A stretch of 64,000 nt of DNA. Origin: Erodium maritimum (taxonomy: Eukaryota; Streptophyta; Magnoliopsida; Geraniales; Geraniaceae). This document shows, one piece after another, positions 45,401-56,012 of this stretch. The notes beneath the pieces are model-generated. The model was given only the letters and a program-made list of their open reading frames with translations. It did no database searches and was not told where the DNA came from. Location of the stretch: contig OY997593.1 in the NCBI GenBank assembly GCA_963921825.1, forward strand, positions 41,245,111 through 41,309,110. Direction: 5' to 3'. Positions within the stretch are counted from its first letter, which is position 1, and the number at the start of each line of letters is the position of its first letter. The position numbers were made by a program, and so were the translations under genes.

Positions 45401-45830
45401 ATACTTCAGAGTGATAAAAACAAAAAAGTAGAAAAGTAGAAAAATAGATAATCAGAAAATAAGACTTACCATCAAAAACGTCATTGGCCCAACGTAGAAT
45501 TTAAATCCAGTGTCTGACTTCTCCCATTTCTTTTGGCTTGTGATTAGACCATCGATGACAAAAGAACACCAGTCGTATTCTACAATAGCATTTGGGTCAT
45601 CGATTCCATACAGAACAGAATGATTCACATACCATCCACTTGTCCCTTCCACCATCAAAGTTGAGAATAACACCAGAAAATTCCATTTAAACATATCATC
45701 ATCCCCAATCTGTTCCTTCATTGCTTCAATAAGAAGAGATATGGTCACTTCAAAAATTCCTTTCTTGGGAAACTGCTCCAACCAACGGGCCATACGTTCG
45801 CAATTTTCAGTCCGCTTGGCAACAATTTCA

Positions 45831-45841
45831 CCCCCCCCCCC
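45831..45841. repeat. C11 homopolymer inside protease-gene exon
   Basis: Encodes the glycine run in GIPFGGGGEIVAKR on the minus strand. A single-base length change would shift the frame. Confidence 0.9.
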
Positions 45842-46252
45842 AAAGGGAATCCCCAATGTCTCCCTAACATTCACTGCGCTAATGTGTAAAACCCTGCCTT
45901 GCGAAAGGTTCAAACACCGGCTTCCAGTGTGAAAATTGCTTGCAAGAAAAAACCCCAGAGCTTGTGGTAATTCTTTCACTTGCAGCTGCAAAAGACTACC
46001 AAACCCCATGCCCACGACAACCCTCCTCTGTCCGTCAGTCATTGCCTCGAAGAAATTAACCAAGGAATTTGGTGATGTTCTGATTTTTATCCTCCGAATA
46101 CCATCACCTCTTGGTGCCAAAACCTCTTTCTTCTTCTTCTTGGCAACTGGGCCTGCAACATCTTTTTCATTTGGTTATCCCCTCTTCAAAGGGACTGCAG
46201 ATAGTTGAATTGATGAGGCCTCACCTCCATCATCTGCTAGGTTGGTAGGGGG

Positions 46253-46330
46253 TTCCTTCGTAGGAGCTTCCTTGGTAGGGGCTTCCTTGGTAGGAGCTTC
46301 CTTGATAGGGGCTTCCTTTGGTGGATTAGC
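46253..46330 (-). repeat. 15-bp coding repeat (KEAPT)n
   Basis: About five units encode PPKEAPIKEAPTKEAPTKEA in the N-terminal exon of the protease gene, probably a disordered linker. Confidence 0.85.
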
Positions 46331-47770
46331 AGGAGCTTGGCTTAAAGAACTTTCTCCTACAACCTTGGCAGGATAGGGGGGACTTTAATATTGATCACAG
46401 CCTATTTTTTCCCTTTCACTATACACAAAAACATTAAGGAAATATAAATAAAATAGGATAAAAACACGATTTAACGTATTGAAAACCTTTTACCTGGTAT
46501 CATATCTTTAAGAAGCATTGAATCATCAGACCCTCTAGTATTCACCATTTTCTGAAACACACATACAAAATATATAGTCTTGATGCAAATGAGTTGATAA
46601 ATCTACATCAACTGAATGATAAATGTCAACACAAATGTTGATAAAACCACAGATGACTAACCACACACATTTGCAGAGTGTGTAAGCATTCAAAAATCTA
46701 ATGTGAGTGATAAACAACTCATATAGTTGATAAAAACAAACAGTTAATGATTATCAAAATACATGTCACAACACACATTGTAATCATTAAAACATATAAA
46801 ATGAGTTGATAAACCTACCTCATGAAGGTGATAAATGTAGGCACAAGTGTTGATAAACACAAATCAAAAACCACACAGCACATTAAAACCAGTGACAGTT
46901 AAGACTTGCCAACTTCACTTCAAAACATTCAGTTAATGAACAAAGTAACGCGTTACAACGCTTGAAAAACTGAAATCAAAACTTCGAAACCAGTATATGA
47001 ACAAAAAAAATAACATCACCATTCAAAATCAATACACATGCACTTCAAAATGAGCAAAATAAAATCGCACAAGCTACAATCGATTTACAAACAAACTGAA
47101 ATAAGTTCATTCCTACGAATCAGACATAAAAACACTCCAAACAAACAAAATCAACTATCCAACTCATAAAATAAACCAAAATCAATACACATATACCTCA
47201 GATGAACACATGCACATCACATGGACACATGCAGTTGCTTCAAAGAATTTCAAACAACTGAAATACGTTCATTCCTCACAAAATCGCACAGAAAGCACTT
47301 CGAAGCACCAAAATAAACTTATCCAACGCATCAAATAGGTCAGAATCGAGTAAATCTCAAACTAAAATCCCTAAATCAGAAAAAATGATCAACAATGAAA
47401 TAACCAACAGAACAGAGAGAATCGAAACCAACCCTAGATGTGTTGCGTCGAACCGAACTGGAAGCAAGAAATTTGGCTTCAAACAACACGATTCTTCGAC
47501 CAAGATCGCAGAAAAAAGCACGAAGGAGACGAGTGTGAGCGTAGAGAGAGTTCGTGCGTGAAGGAGAAGTTTGTGAGTGTGAGAAACTGGAAACGTCGCT
47601 TAGATTTCGGATGCACGAAAAGTGATATGTTAAGTTACAATAATACCCTCACCAACCAGCGTTATTAGAAAATTGCCACCGAATTTGCTGTTTTTTTTCT
47701 CAACAATTCAGTCAACAGGTCAACACCACAACTATACATCTCAACCATCCATTTTATAAATGGATGACTT

Positions 47771-47824
47771 GGATTGGTTCTCTAGTTTTTATGTTAAGCA
47801 ATGGTTTGTATTTGATTTATTCTG
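47771..47824 (-). repeat. MULE right terminal inverted repeat
   Basis: The plus strand begins GGATTGGTTC and ends TTTATTCTG. It is the partner of 24009-24061 and is followed by TAATGACCAT. Confidence 0.85.
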
Positions 47825-47834
47825 TAATGACCAT
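47825..47834. repeat. MULE target duplication, right copy
   Basis: TAATGACCAT, identical to 23999-24008. Confidence 0.9.
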
Positions 47835-48462
47835 TGTTTATCTTTGTTTGATTTTCCGGAAAGAGAGGTAGACGACTAAAAGGAACTAAAAAGTCACCAA
47901 CAGTTGTCTTCCATCAATCGAAGTCCAAAGATAGTTCTCGGAGCAGAGATAGGGCACTCAGAAGGTCAGAATGGTCTAAACTGAAACTAGCTGCAAAAAC
48001 GAGTATCCTCCAAGGTTTGCACACTGAAGCTACGGATGCCGAGGAGTGTATCGTTTTCGGAACAAAAGATGAGGACGACAATTTCGATGAAGGTATTGAG
48101 GATATAGTTCCTGACTCCTAATCCCGTCCTTCGTCTTCTTCTGTGGGTGGCGCTCCATATCTGTTTCGAAAATTACCCACTTTTTCAGGATTTGAAACGG
48201 TTTAATCCGATGTGCTCAGTTTTCTTTAGACTGGTGTGGGTGTCTAGACAAAGCTTCATGCTTATGAGACGTTTTTCTCTATGGCCTAAGCTTCTTGTCT
48301 TTATAGTTATAGTCTAAGCTTAGTTCTTAAGCTTTTGTGTTTTCTGTTTTTTTTTCTTAAGGTTCTCAAGTTGATCACCCTACGGGTTGCATTCTTGCAG
48401 CTTGGATTTTTATCTGTAAAATTCAAGTTCCCCTAATAAAACCATCATTTATCAAAAAAAAA
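47835..48462 (+). mobile_element. Poly(A)-tailed retroposed fragment (likely LINE 3' end)
   Basis: A plus-strand open stretch ending at 48121 is followed by ~340 bp of non-coding sequence, an AATAAA-like signal (CCTAATAAAACC near 48432) and an A9 tail ending near 48462. The CATTTATCAAAAAAAA end resembles LINE 3' ends. It abuts the MULE target duplication, so the MULE may have inserted into it; I could not trace it confidently left of 23999. Confidence 0.5.
47852..48121 (+). pseudogene. C-terminal coding fragment, unidentified
   Basis: A frame without an ATG, open from just after a TGA at 47849-47851 to TAA at 48119-48121, about 89 codons. It is basic at the start (GKRGRRLKGTKKSP, AT-hook-like), then RSRDRALRRSEWSKLKLAAK, then strongly acidic (GTKDEDDNFDEGIEDIVPDS). 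The basic-then-acidic pattern could be the end of a LINE ORF1. I do not recognise the family. Confidence 0.45.
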
Positions 48463-48707
48463 TATATGATTATGCGTTTCCGGAACAAGAAGTCAAAATT
48501 TTGGTTGGTGGGGATCTCGTAAAAATTAATTTCGAGAAAGTGGCATTTGAAGAGGGAAAATGAATAAAAGACATCACATAACATATCTACATATGAAGAA
48601 TTAGGGGGAGCCAACTAAAGCGGTAGTGAGACTGGCCTCAATTGCAGGAATAATGGTTTGTTTCAATTTAGTGTGTGCTTCTGTTCTTTTTGTCCTCTTA
48701 CTCCTAG
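48463..48707. other. Spacer, no gene seen
   Basis: No domain-bearing frame. It ends at the presumed Copia-3 LTR start. Confidence 0.5.
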
Positions 48708-49097
48708 TGTAAGTTTTAATCGAATCATAATCATGCAATTGAATCTCTAATATTGCATAAAACATAAAGCCTAGATCTTAGAACAATATAATTTTCACAA
48801 TCAATAATAGATCGAGAGAACGTACCTTGATCCATAAGAACAACGGTAGGACTTGAGTGATAGAATTTATTTCTCTCCCTTAATTCCTTTAGGCGGCTTG
48901 ATTTAGGTTTTTGTGATGACTAAGAAACCTAACATAATGAGTAGAGAGAGGACCAATCCCTAGGGTTTTGTTTATATATACCCATCATCAGGGTCATAAT
49001 AGGAATTACCTTTAATTAAATAAGCCAATAATAATTACCTTAATTAAACCAATATACTTGGGCCACATAATGGGCTTAGACATAATAAAGTCTCACA
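48708..49097 (-). repeat. Copia-3 3' LTR (390 bp)
   Basis: On the minus strand it begins TGTGAGACTTTATTATG and ends AAACTTACA. The purine-rich GGGTCAAGTGGGAGAA lies directly upstream (49098-49113), a normal Copia polypurine tract. Confidence 0.75.
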
Positions 49098-49546
49098 TTC
49101 TCCCACTTGACCCATGTATCAATATAATCGTATAATTTGGTTCACCATAATTTGCGCATTGTATAAGGTAAATTAATTATAATAATATTGGTTATGAAAA
49201 AATAGTCATTATTGAATATGACAGCTAATAAGGATCATAGCGGTTGTACATCAATTTACGGCATAGTCTGTCACGCCCCGAATTCAGTAGAACCGAACCC
49301 GGAACGCGAACGGTAAAACAATAAAACCATTTTCAAACCTTTTAAATAAACCTCTTAAAATCAACATTTAGTTACACAAAATAATTAATTACAACTCAAA
49401 AGTACGTCCCAACAAGCGGACAAAAAGGCAAGGTATACGTCGCTAGACTCAAAAGTAAAACCGGACTCCCGCTCCTAGCTCTTCAAGCTTTGGAAGCTCA
49501 CCTAGTCCATCCTGCGACCAGTACCTGTAGGAAAAGCAGCTAGGGG

Positions 49547-49564
49547 TGAGCGTTCGCTCACCAC
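49547..49564. other. Conserved LTR hairpin
   Basis: GGTGAGCGTTCGCTCACC, an 8-bp stem with a 2-nt loop. The same sequence is at 53542-53559. A shorter TGAGCGTAAGCTCA form occurs in LTRs A and C (near 18340 and 60840). Confidence 0.8.
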
Positions 49565-50109
49565 CATGGATAATAGACTGACTACGGCATACTTAGCAGA
49601 CAATGCCGGTAACACCAACAACAACCCAAACACCGGGGACTACTATCTCCAACCTCAAGTAACCTGACTGACACACAAACTGTTACCTTCCTCAACCGAC
49701 TCAACACTCGGACACGTAATGTAGACCCGACACAGCGGTTACGACTTCCACCAAAGACACAAAAGATAACCACGCAACACCCAAGACCACAAAGGATCGC
49801 ACACCAAACAAGATCGCAAAGGATCGCACTCCAACTGCTCAGTGCCGGTTGCTAACCGTCTGGGCTCGAGCCTGCCCCACGCAACTTCCCCGATATACAA
49901 CGCAATACTTTTCCGATAGCTGGTCGGAAGGGGAGCTGCCCTTCATCGCTAAAGAATGCTCAACCCTACCGATCTCTGTCGGCATGCTAGCCACAGAACG
50001 CTCAACCTTACCGATCTCTGTCGGGAGGCTAGCCAACACCCACACAACTTCCCCCGATCTCTGTCGGGCCCCCAACCTCAGGCAACCACAATCACAAGCA
50101 AAGTTCAAC

Positions 50110-50575
50110 AACAAGCGACAACACAGGTTTAACACTCCACAGGCACTCATGACCACCCAAGACACCAACAGTAAAACACGGTTCAACAACCCCACGGGCA
50201 CTCATGGCCACCCAAGACACCAACAGTAAAACACGGGCTCAACAACCCCACGGGCACTCATGGCCACCCAAGACACACCAACAGTAAAATACGGGTTTAA
50301 CAATCCCACAGGCACTCATGGCCACCCAAGACACACCAATAGTAAAATACGGGTTTAACAACCCCATGCGCACTCATGGCCACCCAAGACACACCAACAG
50401 TAAAATACGTGTTTAACAACCCCACGGGCACTCATGGCCACCTAAGACGCACCAACAGTAAAATACGGGTTTAACAACCCCACGGGCACTCATGGCCACC
50501 CAAGACACACCAACAGTAAAATACGGGTTTAACAACCCCACGGGCACTCATGGCCACCCAAGACACACAAACAAT
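50110..50575. repeat. 58-bp minisatellite in solo LTR 1
   Basis: About eight copies of a unit containing AACAGTAAAATACGGG, TTTAACAACCCCACGGGCAC and TCATGGCCACCCAAGACAC. A related unit occurs in gypsy B at 54375-54605. Confidence 0.92.
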
Positions 50576-51872
50576 ACAATCAACCTCCGGGCATAACCAA
50601 ATGCCTCCAGTAATTCTAAAATCAATAAGTTCACTGCTCCTACGACACTACTAAGTGTCACATGCATTTCTATTGTTCGATACATTCCCATATCATACGA
50701 CCCCACCCGGTGTCGCCTGCCTTTCTATTGTTTGATAAACTTACTTATCCCACGATACCCAAGTCTCACATGCATTTCTACTGTTAACTTTCCCTAGTCA
50801 GGGCCGAGATCCGGCTACTTTTCCCTACCTCGTACGGTTTCCCAAAAGCTCACAACCAAGCTCCGGCGTGCTCACGATCACTCGCCTAGATTTCCCTTTC
50901 CTCGGTCGATGGCACGATCTTATGTGGTTCCTTGTTTCACCGAGAGCTTCTTTGATTTTGCAACAACTACATTTTTGCTTCTTCATCAAACCGTGGTTTA
51001 CAACCACACTTAAAGACAAGAAATACACCACCTTATACTTGATCATTCATGGCATCATCACCCAAGAAAATGATGAATAACATCACTTGATCCTTTGCTG
51101 GCACCACCAAAAATAAATGATCCAAACAAAACTTGTATTTCCTTGACCTTCTCTCAGTCAAACGAATTCTATTCTACCAAAGACCAGCCACCCCCATGAG
51201 GTCTTGATGTATTGATTCGGTGATGAATTAACCACACAAAAGGAACTAGAAAGGAAAGCAACCAAGCAAGCTCTCTCCCTTGCTCTTTGATTTGATCTCT
51301 CTCTACAAGATGGAATCGCCGCTCCTCACCAAGAAGAACCAAAGTTCCCTTTTTTTTTTTACAATGGCCGAACCCTATCCCCTCACCTTGCCTTTGTTTT
51401 GTTCAAAAATTATCTAACACCACCACTTATGTGACATGTGGCAAGTGGGTCCCACCTCCTTACAAAATATCTTTGTAGATATTTTTCTGTCAGATTTGCG
51501 AAATTTGGCCGTCTCGGGTCCCGAACGGGCCCATTTTCCAATAAATTATGAAATTTCACGGGCTACAAGGAAACGGCCCAACTATGACCGATGTAATGAC
51601 GGCTAAGCTTTTTGGATCCAAAACGAGCCTCGAACGGAACAAATCGTCGCTCGGTTGACTTTTCCAGCAAAAAGTCAACCTTTCCCAAATTGGTCAGAAA
51701 GTTGCCCTGAGTCCCCCAGAACTCACTTTGGTCGATATCGGGGTCAACTCAAGTCCGAAATGTTGCTCTCGTTGTCAAATTTAGGTTCATTTAGGTGTTC
51801 GCCCAAAAAATTTAAATTTTCCTGTTTTACGCCGATTTGACTGGCGTTGACCGGAGTGGTTCTTACATAGTC

Positions 51873-52413
51873 CCTTTTATGTATCACATTATTAACATCA
51901 CACTCAACAAGACACATAATAAGGTTTTCAGTAATGGTCCCACGAAATCTTTTTTGTTCGCATAATGCATATGCCAAGTATAAAACAAGATTCATAAATT
52001 ATATTAGAAACAAACTAAGGGAGCTCAAGGTGTCGATCACATAAAACTTAAAATAAAATTAATGATGACATCCAATAATCCCCATACTTTCAACATAATC
52101 TACAAATGTCTTAGGGAAAATCATTTCTTAACGGATCTGCAGTCATAAGAATTGTGCTAATGTGTTTGATTGACAATCTTTGTTTCTAAACTTCTTCTTT
52201 ATAGACACAGTATACCACTTACATATAATTAGCACCTTTATGATACTTTGTTTTTCATAAAGAAGACTACTACAAAATATCACGTTAATTTTCAGCAATT
52301 TGATGATACAGTCGACAATTTCAAGTCCTGAAATTAAATTTTGTAGTCATAAACCGTAGCCTCAAAGCATGCTACGAACCTAACCTCCATAGTGAAAATA
52401 GAAATGACATTCT
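51873..52413 (-). pseudogene. Copia-3 RNase H end and 3' untranslated part
   Basis: The minus strand near 52150-52075 reads ILMTADPLRNDFP and, one frame over, KTFVDYVESMG, the last conserved block of Copia polyproteins. The rest is decayed. Confidence 0.65.
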
Positions 52414-53789
52414 TGTAAAACCCACTTCGTTTTAAAAGAGTAGTAAACTGAAATTCGAAACTTGGAGATAAGCTTTTGTAAACAAGTGGGTCAAAGGGAA
52501 AACTCAAAAAAAAAAACAAAGAGAGGCTGGACTGTGGACTTGGGCCTGACTTGGCCCACATAGGCGACTCAACCGGCCCAGATCGGCTGAGCCCGAGACC
52601 GGTCCAAAGGGCACGCCTTAAAAGGGTCAAACCCTAGCTGCTGAGGTACGGTTCACCCTCGCCTCCATCGTTTCGTCTTCTCTCTCTGCAAATCCGACCT
52701 CTCGACCTCTCACTCCTGACTTCCTCTTCATCTCCAGTCTCAACACCTCCCACGCATCCTCCTCATCATCCACCTTCTTCGCTGTTCGCAATCAAGACCC
52801 CACGCACGAAACCGCGCCGACGCCGGAGTTCCACGATCGACCATGTCTTCGCCGAGCTCGATTCGAGCTTCTCCGTGAAGGGAAACGCACGGACTTGGGC
52901 TTCGCCCGAGAAGACCAGAGTCGAACCTAGACGCGGACTTCGCCCTAGAAGACGGTGTTGGCCCGGTCGTCAGCAGCTAGAAGACGCTGATGTGGTATCG
53001 TCTTGAGGTAGGGAAAGTAGCGGATACCGCTTTAATTACGGAAAGTTACTAGTATGCATGATTATGGTTAATAATAAAAACCGGAAAGATCATAGCTTGA
53101 CATGTAGGATACGAACAACTAGCGTAGACGTATGAACTGTGAATATTTACGATTCATGTCTTGGGAATTGTCGTACTGGTAGATTCGGGCCATGTCGTGC
53201 CTGTAGGATTGTTTGCGGAGTGTGCCTACTGGGTTGCCTTGTGTTGTTTGAACGGCTATTATGTCACTCCCCGAATTAAGTAGAACCGAACCCGGAACGC
53301 AAACGGTGAAACAAATAAACAATTTTCAAATATTTTAATAAACCGTTTAAAAACACCACTTGAGTTAAATAAAATAATATTTTACAACTGAAAGTACGTC
53401 CAAAACAAGCGGACAAAAACAACCAAAGCGTACGTCGCTACACTCCCAAAAAGAAACCCGGACTCTCACTCCCAGCTCTTCAAGCTTCGAGAGTTCCCCT
53501 AGTCCGCCTCGCAACCAGTACCTGTAGGAAAAGCAGCTAGGGGTGAGCGTTCGCTCACCACCACGAATACCAGACTAACTACGGCATACTAGCAGAAATA
53601 CCGGAAACACCAACAACAAACAAAACACCGGGGACTACTATCCCCAAACTCAAATAACCCGACTGTCACACGAAAACTGTTACTTTCCCCAACTAGACTA
53701 AACACCCGTACACGTAATGTAGACCCGACACCGTAATGATGACCTCAAAGAACTCAACACAGAAGTGATCAAAATCACGCAAACCATAA

Positions 53790-54260
53790 CCACAAGCCTC
53801 AGCACTTTACCGATCACGCGCCGGAAGGTGCTACTCACCTGATGGGGACACAACCCTCTGCTCTTTACCGACCGTGCACCGGAGGGTACGACACACCCCT
53901 CGGGCAGAAATCTAGACTTAGCACTTCACCAATCACGCGCCGGAAGGTGCTACTCACCTACGGGGACCATAGCCCTATGCTCTTTACCGACCACGCATTG
54001 GAGAGTACGACACACCCCTCGGGCACAACTCTATCCTTAGCACTTTACCAATCACAAGCAGGAAGGTGCTACTCACCTACGGAGCCTACAGCCCTCTGCT
54101 CTTTACCGACCACGCATTGGAGAGTACGACACACTCCTCGGGCACAACTCTAACCATAGCACTTTACCAATCACGCGCCGGAAGGTGCTACTCACCTACG
54201 GGGCCCACAACCCTCTGCTCTTTACCGATCACGCATTGGAGGGTACGACACACCCACCGG
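53790..54260. repeat. ~118-bp minisatellite in gypsy B LTR
   Basis: About four copies of a unit with CACGCGCCGGAAGGTGCTAC, TCACCTACGGGG, CCCTCTGCTCTTTACCGACC and GTACGACACACCCCTCGGGC. Confidence 0.92.
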
Positions 54261-54374
54261 GCATAGCTCAACACTTCCACCAGAACAAACACAGTCACAA
54301 CCAAATGACACACGATACCCCGCAAAGGAAAGGAAAAGAATACGACAAAACGACTAACTACCACTCGGCACGTC

Positions 54375-54605
54375 AGTCAACCAAATACGGGCTCAACTCC
54401 CCACGGGCACTCATGGCCACCCACAAACACAAACAAACAGTAACATACGGGGTCAACACCCCAAAGGCACACATGGCCACCCCCGACACACCAACAGTAA
54501 AATATGGGTTCAACGCCCCAAAGGCACACATGGCCACCCACGACACACAAACAGTAATATACGGGTTCAACACCCCAAAGGCACTCATGGCTACCCACAA
54601 ACCCA
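54375..54605. repeat. ~58-bp minisatellite in gypsy B LTR
   Basis: About four copies containing TACGGGTTCAACACCCCAAA and GGCACTCATGGCCACCCAC. Related to the unit in solo LTR 1. Confidence 0.9.
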
Positions 54606-55999
54606 AACAATTCAATCAACCTCTGGGCACAACCAAATGCCACCAGTATTTCTATTGTTCGATAAGTTCACTTATCCTACGACACTACTAGTGTCACATG
54701 CATTTCTATAGTTCGATACGTTCATGTATCATACGACTAGGTGTCACCTGCATTTCTAGTGTTCGATAAACTTACCTATCCTATGACACCACTAGGTGTC
54801 ACATGCATTTCTACTGTTAACTTTCCCTAGTCAAGACCGAGATCCGGCTACTTTTCCCTACCTAGTAACGTTTTCCCAAAAGTCCACGCCCAAGCTCCAA
54901 CGTGCTCCAGAATTACCCGCTTAGCCTCCTCTTTCCACGGTCGGCGACACGGTCTACAATGATTACAATTTCCAACTTTCACAATTTAATTCCAAAATTC
55001 GTTCCGGGTGTGGATTAACGACTTGGGGATCGTCCTAAACCACCCGAACACGAAAAACCCGAGACCCGATACGTGGGCCCCACCAGGCCACCAACACCCG
55101 TGGGTGGCTAGACCGGTTTTGGACCGGTTCACCACAGTGGTGGCCGGTCCTAGCTCCGGCCAGCCACCACCCACGGTGGTCGGAGCTCCCCCGAGCCTCT
55201 GGTAACCGGAATCCGGTCATTTTCGTCTCAAAACGTCTCCAACGAACCCCACACCTTAACTCAACCATATTTAACTCGTTTAAACCCAAACCCTAACTTT
55301 CAAACGTACCAAAAAGAAAATCAATTAGGTTCTCACTGTAGGTAATGATGACGAGAGCTCGATTCTTCAACCGTTGAGACGATCCGTCGGTTGGATCGTC
55401 GGGAGATCGACAAACGCTAACCCTTTTCCTTCTCTTTTTCCTTTTCCTCTTCTCCTTCTTCTCTCTTCTTTCTCTCTCCTTTTCTCTCTCATTTTTCTCC
55501 TTTTTTTCACTATGGCCGAACCCCCTAGTCTTCCTTTTGTTTTGTTCAAAATTACCTAACACCACCACTTGTGTGACAAGTGGCAAGTGGGTCCCACCTT
55601 TTAAACAAATATCTTTGTAGATATTTTTCTGTCAGATTCGCGAAATTCGGCCGTCTCAGGCCCCGAACAGGCCCATTTTCCAAGAAATTACGAAACTTCA
55701 TGGGCTATAAGGAAACTGCCCAACTAAGACCGCTGTAACGACGGATAAGCTCTTTGGATCCAAAACGGGCCTCGAACGGACCAAAACGTCGCTCGGTTGA
55801 CTTTTCCGGGAAAAAGTCAACCTTTCCCAAATTGGTCAAAAAGTTGCCCTGAGTCCCCCAGAACTCCCTTTGGTCGATATCGGGGTCAACTTAAGTCCGA
55901 TATGACCCTCGGGGTCAAATTTAGGTTCATTTAAGTGCCAGTCCCAAAAATTTAAATTTTCGCCGATTTGACTGGCTTTGACCGGTAGTGGTTCTTACA

Positions 56000-56012
56000 A
56001 TCTACCCCCTTA
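56000..56012 (-). promoter_or_regulatory. Polypurine tract of gypsy B
   Basis: The minus strand reads TAAGGGGGTAGAT directly before the LTR start TGTAAGAACC. Confidence 0.85.

Larger units (their letters stand above)
42636..46548 (-). pseudogene. MULE-borne Ulp1-like (C48) cysteine protease gene
   Basis: A spliced minus-strand gene. ATG at 46548 (MVNTRGSDDSMLLKDMIP) with donor at 46493; next exon with KEAPT repeats; then APRGDGIRRIKIRTSPNSLV ... FFEAMTDGQRRVVVGMGFGS to donor at 45470; then exons at about 45195-44986, 44911-44074, 43775-43590, 43320-43178, 43095-42895 and 42803-42636 (stop at 42636). Most introns have GT-AG ends. The last exons carry the protease: ASNHYYLVCIHMKRHVVYVL (His at 43283-43285), LDNLVG (Asp at 43232-43234) and TDCGVYCMFHMERYMG (Cys at 42976-42978), so the catalytic triad is intact. 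An in-frame TAA at 46174-46176 and a break near 43755 disrupt it. Ulp1 proteases cleave SUMO-like conjugates; the role in MULEs is unknown. Confidence 0.82.
43504..46859 (+). repeat. TTGATAAA motif array, MULE right half
   Basis: GTTGATAAACC, GTGATAAA and variants occur about 27 times on the plus strand in clusters at 43504-44060, 45220-45440 and 46590-46859. These fall in introns of the minus-strand protease gene, so the motif is antisense to this gene but on the same DNA strand as in the left half. Confidence 0.85.
24009..47824. mobile_element. Giant composite Mutator-like element (MULE)
   Basis: Inverted ends at 24009-24061 and 47771-47824 are about three-quarters identical, with a perfect 10-bp duplication outside. 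Subtracting LINE-4 and Copia-2 leaves about 9.7 kb. The left half holds a FAR1/MULE transposase gene (plus) and the right half a Ulp1-like protease gene (minus), pointing toward each other. MULEs carrying both a transposase and a C48 (Ulp1-like) protease are known in plants. Each gene has a presumed untranslated first exon near its terminus followed by an intron rich in TGATAA. In-frame stops in both genes and the LINE insertion make it non-autonomous now. Confidence 0.88.
49269..51867 (-). mobile_element. Gypsy solo LTR 1 (2599 bp)
   Basis: The plus strand begins TGTCACGCCCCG and ends GGTTCTTACA, the reverse of LTR A. Perfect TAGTC duplications lie at 49264-49268 and 51868-51872. There is no internal region. 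It carries the GGTGAGCG-TT-CGCTCACC hairpin (49547-49564) and a 58-bp minisatellite. Confidence 0.92.
53262..55999 (-). repeat. Gypsy B 3' LTR (2738 bp)
   Basis: Complete LTR. It carries the hairpin at 53542-53559, a ~118-bp minisatellite (53790-54260) and a ~58-bp minisatellite (54375-54605). Confidence 0.9.

Noticed and set aside
50110-50575. CRISPR-like regular repeats
   Set aside because: Repeat units are directly adjacent with no unique spacers, and the setting is a plant LTR: an ordinary minisatellite.
55293-55586. Minus-strand Lys/Glu/Arg-rich frame resembling a coiled coil
   Set aside because: Translation of a CT-rich simple-sequence tract within the gypsy B LTR.
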